DNA of 64,000 nt from Azospirillum lipoferum 4B (GTDB lineage: Bacteria > Pseudomonadota > Alphaproteobacteria > Azospirillales > Azospirillaceae), in assembly GCF_000283655.1 (NCBI RefSeq), contig NC_016585.1, positions 458,501-522,500 of the forward strand. Reading direction: 5' to 3'. The notes under the pieces were generated by a model. That model worked only from the letters and a program-made list of their open reading frames with translations, had not been told where the DNA came from and searched no databases. Every line of letters begins with the position of its first letter. Position 1 is the stretch's first letter. The position numbers were made by a program, and so were the translations under genes. Positions 57,967 to 64,000 of the stretch are shown piece by piece.

Positions 57967-58162
57967 ATCCAGGTCCCGTTTGCAGGTCTCGATAAGGGGG
58001 GAGCATCCGCAGGACGGAAAGGAAGCCGCCGGCCATAATAGCATGGCGGGCCTTCGGTCCGAGTGGAGCATCCGGAAGCTGCCCCATGGAACGGTCACTG
58101 GAAGCGGCCGTGCGGCAAAATATGGGGCAGGCTGCGGCACCGATTGCAATATATTAGTATGC

Positions 58163-59977
58163 TCAAGCCTTGGAAAGCCCGTTTGCCGGTCTGCTGCCCT
58201 TCGACGCAGGCGCTACCCCAAACGGGGCTGACGATTGGACGGCGACCTTGCCACCCCTGCGGCGCCACTTGTCTTCGTAGCGCCGGCGTTCGGCCGCGGC
58301 GGATGGATCGCTGCCCATGGCGAAGGTCCAATAGCCGATCTGGAAGGCGATGTAGCAGGGCAGGAGGAACTCCAGCAGCCGCCGGTCCAGCCCCACGGCT
58401 GCGTCAACCGCGCGGCACAGGGTGCGCGCCTGCGCATCGGACAGGTCGAACTCCACGATGCCGCCGGCCACATCCCAGGCGACATCCTGGCAACCGATCA
58501 GGTCATGCGCGGCGGCATGGTCCAGCGCATCGGCCTTCATCAGGCGCCCGTCCGGCAGCCGCAGCCATTCCCAGCGATGCAACCGGTTGTCGGTGACCAC
58601 GCGCCGTATGGCGGTCTCCAACCCGGCGAGCCGGTCCGGCGTCCAGCGGTCCAGCACCATGGCGGCATCGCTGCCCAGCGCCTCCGCGACATTGGTGCGG
58701 GCCATGGTCAACAGGTCGGGCAGGGGTGCGCCGGAGCCCGGAAGGGCCGGCAGATGCCGGGCGCGGAAGGTGAGATAATCGGCGAGGCGGTCCACGGCTC
58801 CCGGCGCAACATCCGTCAGCGGGCGGGCATCCTCCAGCCAGCGTTCGGCAAGGAAGCCATGGCGCAGACCCGCCGGTTCGGGGGTGAAACCCGCAGCATG
58901 GAGCGTACGGGCGCGTTCAAGCAGGTCCGCCCCGGCCCGGCCCAGGCCGGCGAACTTCAGCAGCCACGGGCCGCTGCCGGTGCGCAGAAGGAACTTCCGG
59001 CGCTCCTGCCGTGGATTGGCCGGGAGGGAGCCGGTGGAGTTGTGCATCCGCCGCCACGCCCCGCCCGACAGGTCTTCCAGCGGTTCGATTGGCGGGCCGA
59101 GCAAATCCTCGAACCAGCGCTCCAGTGGTGGGAACGGCCCGTCGCCCGACCGGAACAGCGAATCGAAATCGACCACCGGGCGCGCTGCCGCGGCCCAGCG
59201 CCGGCGGTGCTGCTCGGATGCCTGGGGGCCGAGCTCGCCGCCATGGCCGGGCAGGAAGGCGATCCGGTCCGCGGCGACGCCCTGTGCTTCAAGCCAGTCG
59301 GCCACCGCGCCGAAGGAACTGCCGGACAGCCCCGGCCCTTCGTCCACGATGACGTAACCGGTGCTTGGATCCGCCATCATCCTGGCGCGCAGCCGGTTCG
59401 AGATCCGCAATTCCCGCCGGAACGGATGCCCCACCGGGCGCAGCGTTATCGGTGGACAGGATTTCAGCGCCACTGACGCCAAAGCCGCCAGTCCGGTGCC
59501 GATGCTGCGCAGACCGATCACCACCGGGCCGGCGGAAAAGCTCGGTGGCAATTTCGTTGCGGCCTCCAGGTAGGCTTCGGGATAAAGGCTGTAGAAGGCA
59601 TAGCCCTCTGCCCGCCGCATGCGGATCATGACCGGCAGGGGGAAAGCGGCGAGGCTTTCCAGAGGATGCGGGTCGAGCGGAACCGCGGTTTCCTGCCGCT
59701 CCACCGGCCGCCAGGACCGGGCGACGCGATGGGCGAGGTCCATGACAATCGTCATGGCCGCCTGCTGCAACGGCGTGCAATCATCCTCGCCGTTGCTGTG
59801 GAATTCCCAATCCGCAAGACCCTGCGCCAGTTCCGCCGCTTCGATGAACAACGTTACCAGGGCGCCGTGCCGCTCCGCTCCGCGGCCGAGCCGGGCGACA
59901 CGGGTAAGCCCCTGTTCCAGCCGTGCGATGGTGCGGCGCGGATCCTCGCTGGTGTCCCGGTCGCCATAGACCAGCAT
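58163..59977 (-). CDS. Phosphoribosyltransferase-like / kinase-like fusion protein
   Basis: A 604-residue protein with two recognisable parts. Residues about 140-265 resemble a type I phosphoribosyltransferase: VVIGLRSIGTGLAALA, then the PRPP-loop-like VIVDEGPGLSGSSFGAVADW (residues 209-228). Residues about 325-550 resemble an APH/choline-kinase-like fold: RRKFLLRTGSGPWLLKFAGLG (ATP-loop-like strands) and HRWEWLRLP from residue 467, followed by KADALDHAAAHDLIGCQDVAWDVAGGIVEFDLSD, where the Asp residues could serve catalysis and metal binding. There is no signal peptide. PRTases of this general sort occur in predicted nucleoside-like biosynthesis or stress operons with HAD phosphatases, and a HAD gene does lie downstream. 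No specific reaction can be assigned. Confidence 0.65.
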   Translation of the reverse strand: MLVYGDRDTSEDPRRTIARLEQGLTRVARLGRGAERHGALVTLFIEAAELAQGLADWEFHSNGEDDCTPLQQAAMTIVMDLAHRVARSWRPVERQETAVPLDPHPLESLAAFPLPVMIRMRRAEGYAFYSLYPEAYLEAATKLPPSFSAGPVVIGLRSIGTGLAALASVALKSCPPITLRPVGHPFRRELRISNRLRARMMADPSTGYVIVDEGPGLSGSSFGAVADWLEAQGVAADRIAFLPGHGGELGPQASEQHRRRWAAAARPVVDFDSLFRSGDGPFPPLERWFEDLLGPPIEPLEDLSGGAWRRMHNSTGSLPANPRQERRKFLLRTGSGPWLLKFAGLGRAGADLLERARTLHAAGFTPEPAGLRHGFLAERWLEDARPLTDVAPGAVDRLADYLTFRARHLPALPGSGAPLPDLLTMARTNVAEALGSDAAMVLDRWTPDRLAGLETAIRRVVTDNRLHRWEWLRLPDGRLMKADALDHAAAHDLIGCQDVAWDVAGGIVEFDLSDAQARTLCRAVDAAVGLDRRLLEFLLPCYIAFQIGYWTFAMGSDPSAAAERRRYEDKWRRRGGKVAVQSSAPFGVAPASKGSRPANGLSKA

Positions 59978-60002
59978 GGCGTCCTCCCCGCCGGCCGCCC
60001 CG

Positions 60003-60143
60003 TCACCAGGTCGGGAAGAACAGCAGCAGCAGGGCCATGACCGCGAGGATGCCCAGAATTGTCCACATGGCGGGACGACCCAAGCCCCGCGAGGTGCCGG
60101 CCTTCGGGAGTTCAGTGCCTACTTTCCGGAAAGGGCCAGCCAT
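60003..60143 (-). CDS. Small membrane protein, 46 residues
   Basis: MAGPFRKVGTELPKAGTSRG is a polar, basic lead, followed by one helix (MWTILGILAVMALLLLFFPTW) that ends the protein. An AGGAG site eight bases before the ATG is excellent. It lies 25 bases upstream of the PRTase-kinase fusion gene on the same strand, so it is probably the first gene of that unit. Family unknown. Confidence 0.55.
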   Translation of the reverse strand: MAGPFRKVGTELPKAGTSRGLGRPAMWTILGILAVMALLLLFFPTW

Positions 60144-60456
60144 CGTGTGTGCTCCTGAATTCGTCGATCTGTCGGTAATCAACAGGGCAGGGCTGGCAAA
60201 GTTGCCGGTTCCGGATGCGGTTCCCCATCCGGCGCAGCGTCCGCCATGGCGTGCCGAACGAGGTCGCCGGAGGAGCTTTCCGCTTTAACGCCATAGGGTT
60301 GATCGCCATCCGCAATTTTCCTGCGGACAAACGCGAAAAAACCACTTCCCAAGCAACGCGCCTATGGGCAAACTCTATAGCAGCAATAGAAAAAACGACA
60401 CGGATACCACTAAAGAATTTCGTGCAATACAGGAAACACGGAAGGAGACCCCCACG
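60144..60456. other. Divergent promoter region of the sulfate importer operon
   Basis: A 313-base gap, AT-rich from 60300 to 60450 (for example GCAGCAATAGAAAAAACGAC), expected to hold the promoter and regulator sites of the sulfate operon. I could not pick a CysB-type site or a -35/-10 pair with confidence. No open frame here is supported. Confidence 0.45.
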
Positions 60457-61464
60457 ATGCCGCTTCGCCGCCTCACCCTTCTCGCCGCCGGCCTGACGAT
60501 GGCCTGGCTGGGTGTTGCCGCAGCCGGTTCCAAGGATACGCTGCTGAACGTTTCCTACGATCCCACGCGGGAATTCTATGTCGAGTTCAACAAGGCATTC
60601 GCCAGAAAGTGGGAGGCGGAGACCGGCCGTGCCCTGACCGTGCGCCAGTCGCATGGCGGCTCCGGCAAACAGGCACGGTCGGTCATCGACGGGCTGGACG
60701 CCGACATCGTGACCCTGGCGCTGGGATACGACATCGACGCCATCGCCGATGCCGGCCTGCTGCCGAAGGACTGGCAGACCCGCCTGCCGAACAACAGCGC
60801 CCCCTACACCTCGACCATCGTGTTCCTGGTGAAGAAGGGGAACCCGAAGGGGATCAAGGACTGGAACGATCTGGTGAAGCCGGGCGTCCAGGTCGTCACG
60901 CCGAACCCGAAGACCTCCGGCGGCGCCCGCTGGAACTATCTGGCCGCCTGGGCCTACGCCCTGCAGGCGAATGGCGGCGACGAGGGCAAGGCCAAGGAAT
61001 TCGTGTCGCAACTGCTGAAGAACGTCCCGGTCCTGGACAGCGGCGCCCGCGGTTCCACCGTGACCTTCACCCAGCGGGAGATCGGCGACGTCCTGCTGGC
61101 CTGGGAGAACGAGGCCTATCTGTCGCTGCAGGAATTCGGCGCCGACAAGTTCGAGATCGTGGTGCCCAGCCTGTCGATCCTGGCCGAGCCGCCGGTCGCC
61201 GTCGTCGACAAGGTCGTCGACCGCAAGGGAACCCGCAAGGTGGCCGAGGCCTACCTGCAATTCCTCTACACCCGTGAAGGGCAGGAGATCGCGGCCAAGA
61301 ACTATTACCGCCCGCGACTTCCGGAGCTCGCGACCCGGTATGCGGGTCGATTTGCCGATGTTAAGCTGGTCACAATCGACCAATTCGGGGGCTGGCGTGC
61401 CGCGCAAGAGAAGCATTTCTCCGACGGTGGTGTCTTCGACCAGATCTTCCAGAAGGGGCGCTGA
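60457..61464 (+). CDS. Sulfate ABC importer binding protein
   Basis: A 335-residue periplasmic sulfate/thiosulfate-binding protein (Sbp/CysP class). The signal peptide is [44 protein letters not shown] and [15 protein letters not shown] are the anion-site signatures, and [19 protein letters not shown] is the second. GGAAGGAG precedes the ATG at 60457. First gene of sbp-cysT-cysW-cysA. Expression is probably raised under sulfur limitation, as is usual for the family. Confidence 0.95.
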   Translation: MPLRRLTLLAAGLTMAWLGVAAAGSKDTLLNVSYDPTREFYVEFNKAFARKWEAETGRALTVRQSHGGSGKQARSVIDGLDADIVTLALGYDIDAIADAGLLPKDWQTRLPNNSAPYTSTIVFLVKKGNPKGIKDWNDLVKPGVQVVTPNPKTSGGARWNYLAAWAYALQANGGDEGKAKEFVSQLLKNVPVLDSGARGSTVTFTQREIGDVLLAWENEAYLSLQEFGADKFEIVVPSLSILAEPPVAVVDKVVDRKGTRKVAEAYLQFLYTREGQEIAAKNYYRPRLPELATRYAGRFADVKLVTIDQFGGWRAAQEKHFSDGGVFDQIFQKGR

Positions 61465-61467
61465 TCC

Positions 61468-62385
61468 ATGGTCGCCGCTGCCGGCAGCGACGGCGCTCCG
61501 GCGGGAAAGGGTGGCGCGGTGACGGTCCGCGCGCCGGTTCCCCTCTTCCGGAAGCCCCTCTTCCGAAAGCCGAGCGTGCTTCCGGGTTTCGGGCTGACGC
61601 TGGGCTTCACGCTCACCTATCTCGGCTTCATCGTGCTGATTCCGCTGGCCGCCCTGATCCTGCGGGCCAGCGGTCTGGGGTGGAGCGGCTTCTGGTCGGC
61701 GGTGACCACGCCCCGGGTGATCGCCGCGTTCGAGGTCAGTTTCGGCCTCTCCTTCGCCGCGGCGCTGACCAACGCGGTGTTCGGCTTTCTGGTGGCCTGG
61801 GTGCTGGTGCGCTACGACTTTCCCGGCAAGCGGCTGGTCGACGCGCTGGTCGATCTGCCCTTCGCCCTGCCGACCGCGGTGGCCGGCATCGCGCTCAGCG
61901 CGCTTTATGCACCGAACGGCTGGCTGGGCAGGCCGCTGAACGAGCTGTTCGGCCTGAAGGTCGCCTTCACGCCGCTGGGCATCGCCATCGCTTTGACCTT
62001 CATCGGCCTTCCCTTCGTCGTCCGCACCGTCCAGCCGATCCTGCAGGACCTGCCGGCGGAGGAGGAGGAGGCCGCGGCCTCCCTCGGCGCCTCGCGCTTC
62101 CAGACCTTCCGCAGCGTGATCCTGCCGGCGGTCCTGCCGGCGCTGGTGACCGGCTTTGCGCTGTCCTTCGCCCGTGGCGTCGGTGAATACGGGTCGGTCA
62201 TCTTCATCGCCGGCAACATGCCCGGCCTGACCGAGATCCTGCCGCTGCTGATCGTCATCAAGCTGGAGCAGTACGACTATGCCGGCGCCGCCGCGGTCGG
62301 CACTGCCATGCTGGGCGTCTCCTTCGTCATGCTCCTGATCCTCAACCTTCTGCAGCAGTGGATGAGGTCGCGCCATGCCCGCTGA
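61468..62385 (+). CDS. cysT: Sulfate ABC importer permease CysT
   Basis: A 305-residue inner-membrane permease. It has six helices in the usual order, with VRYDFPGKRLVDALVDLPFALPTAVAGIALS and the coupling EAA-type loop DLPAEEEEAAASLGASRFQTFRSVILPAVLPALVTG (each seen in adjoining pieces). A tandem duplicated LFRKPLFRKP stands in the N-terminal lead before helix 1, from a near-perfect 15-base repeat at 61540-61569. It starts three bases after the binding-protein stop and overlaps cysW by 11 bases. Confidence 0.95.
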   Translation: MVAAAGSDGAPAGKGGAVTVRAPVPLFRKPLFRKPSVLPGFGLTLGFTLTYLGFIVLIPLAALILRASGLGWSGFWSAVTTPRVIAAFEVSFGLSFAAALTNAVFGFLVAWVLVRYDFPGKRLVDALVDLPFALPTAVAGIALSALYAPNGWLGRPLNELFGLKVAFTPLGIAIALTFIGLPFVVRTVQPILQDLPAEEEEAAASLGASRFQTFRSVILPAVLPALVTGFALSFARGVGEYGSVIFIAGNMPGLTEILPLLIVIKLEQYDYAGAAAVGTAMLGVSFVMLLILNLLQQWMRSRHAR

Positions 62386-63274
62386 GATCCCGGCCCGCAC
62401 CGGTATTTCCGCGCCGGCCTCCATGCCCATGCCGCCCGCGCAATCGGCCCTGAACGAACCCGCCTGGGTCCGCGCCGCGCTGATCGGGGGAGCCCTGCTG
62501 TTCCTGGCGCTGTTCCTGCTGCTGCCCCTGGTGGCGGTGTTCGTCGAGGCGCTGCGCCGCGGGTTCGACGCCTACTGGACGGCGCTGGTCGAACCGGATG
62601 CCGTCGCCGCGATCCAACTGACGCTGATCGTCGCCGCCATCTCGGTGCCGGCCAACCTGCTGTTCGGCGTCGCCGCGTCCTGGTGCATCGCCAAGTTCGA
62701 CTTCCGCGGCAAGAACCTGCTGATCACGCTGATCGACCTGCCCTTCTCCGTCTCGCCGGTGATCTCGGGCCTGATCTTTGTGCTGCTGTTCGGGATGAAC
62801 GGCCTGTTCGGCACCCATCTGCGCGACATGGGCGTCCAGATCATCTTCGCGGTGCCGGGGCTGGTGCTTGCCACCGTCTTCGTCACCTTCCCCTTCGTGG
62901 CGCGCGAACTGATCCCGCTGATGCAGGAACAGGGCTCCGACGAGGAGGAAGCGGCGCTGGTTCTGGGGGCCTCCGGCTGGCAGACCTTCCGGCGGGTCAC
63001 GCTGCCCAACATCAAGTGGGCGCTGCTCTATGGCGTGCTGCTGTGCAACGCCCGCGCGATGGGCGAGTTCGGCGCGGTGTCCGTCGTCTCCGGCCATATC
63101 CGGGGCGAGACCAACACGATGCCGCTGCATGTCGAGATTCTCTATAACGAATACAATTTCGTCGCCGCCTTCGCGGTCGCCTCGCTCCTGGCCATGCTGG
63201 CCCTGGTCACGCTGGTCGTGAAGACCGCGCTGGAGTGGCGATTCGGGGACGAGCTGGCGGCGGCCCGGCACTGA
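62375..63274 (+). CDS. cysW: Sulfate ABC importer permease CysW
   Basis: A 299-residue permease partner of CysT. Helical core from about residue 30. [35 protein letters not shown] and [34 protein letters not shown] (coupling loop) are characteristic, as is [38 protein letters not shown] near the end (each in adjoining pieces). The ATG lies inside the last codons of cysT. Confidence 0.95.
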   Translation: MPAEIPARTGISAPASMPMPPAQSALNEPAWVRAALIGGALLFLALFLLLPLVAVFVEALRRGFDAYWTALVEPDAVAAIQLTLIVAAISVPANLLFGVAASWCIAKFDFRGKNLLITLIDLPFSVSPVISGLIFVLLFGMNGLFGTHLRDMGVQIIFAVPGLVLATVFVTFPFVARELIPLMQEQGSDEEEAALVLGASGWQTFRRVTLPNIKWALLYGVLLCNARAMGEFGAVSVVSGHIRGETNTMPLHVEILYNEYNFVAAFAVASLLAMLALVTLVVKTALEWRFGDELAAARH

Positions 63275-63304
63275 TCGCCGGATTCTGGAGAGGACAACGC
63301 GACC

Positions 63305-64000
<696 letters not shown>

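Overview
The window is about 64 kb of high-GC chromosomal-type DNA. The gene style (GTG/TTG starts, tight ATGA-coupled operons, many TetR regulators, several ABC importers, dispersed palindromic repeats) suggests a free-living alphaproteobacterium. It looks most like Azospirillum or a near relative in the Rhodospirillales. That assignment rests on recognising protein families and repeat style, not on any marker gene alignment.

Layout. 1-1127: the end of a prophage lysis module (endolysin cut by the window edge, Rz-like spanin, an Rz1-like lipoprotein that appears frameshifted). 1213-2394: an AT-rich, clearly foreign gene for an HExxH metallopeptidase-like protein, followed by about 1 kb of AT-rich sequence without a convincing gene. 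3464-14323: ordinary core genes, namely a DUF3108 protein, tRNA-Val(CAC) with a terminator, panC, two separate FliL-like genes, class II DAHP synthase, an AmpG-type permease, manganese catalase and glutathione reductase. 14324-21748: nicotinate phosphoribosyltransferase-like gene, then a six-gene minus-strand nucleoside uptake and salvage operon (two BMP-type permeases, cdd, punA, deoC, deoA), and a [2Fe-2S] ferredoxin-like gene.

22946-27677 is the most notable region. A well-formed TPP riboswitch sits in front of a complete branched-chain-amino-acid-type (HAAT/Liv) ABC importer. The operon therefore most likely imports thiamine or a thiamine precursor, although its transporter family is normally associated with amino acids and amides. 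A palindromic repeat lies in frame at the start of the LivM-LivG fusion gene. 29297-37881 is a self-contained catabolic unit: an NMT1/Tau-type ABC importer, an enolase-superfamily enzyme, a Gfo/Idh/MocA oxidoreductase, a DUF993 enzyme, a sugar-isomerase-like TIM barrel and a terminal TetR gene. A perfect 20-bp palindrome overlaps its likely promoter. The substrate is unknown.

37916-53441 is devoted to stress and acyl-CoA metabolism: a universal stress protein, FadE-like and FadN-like beta-oxidation enzymes, an acyl-CoA synthetase, a BKACE (beta-keto acid cleavage) enzyme with a Liv-type binding protein, two TetR regulators, and an SDR / acyl-CoA dehydrogenase / APH-like kinase / DUF6285 / histidine phosphatase operon. 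53463-60143 holds pyruvate kinase, aldose 1-epimerase, a HAD phosphatase and an unusual phosphoribosyltransferase-kinase-like fusion protein. 60457-64000 is the sulfate importer operon (binding protein, CysT, CysW and the start of CysA, cut by the window edge).

At least nine intergenic palindromic repeat pairs are scattered through the window. One is interrupted by a 229-bp element with terminal inverted repeats and an 11-bp flanking direct repeat. Another repeat in the window preserves the matching empty site, which is good evidence for a non-autonomous mobile element (MITE). No CRISPR array, rRNA gene or transposase gene was seen.
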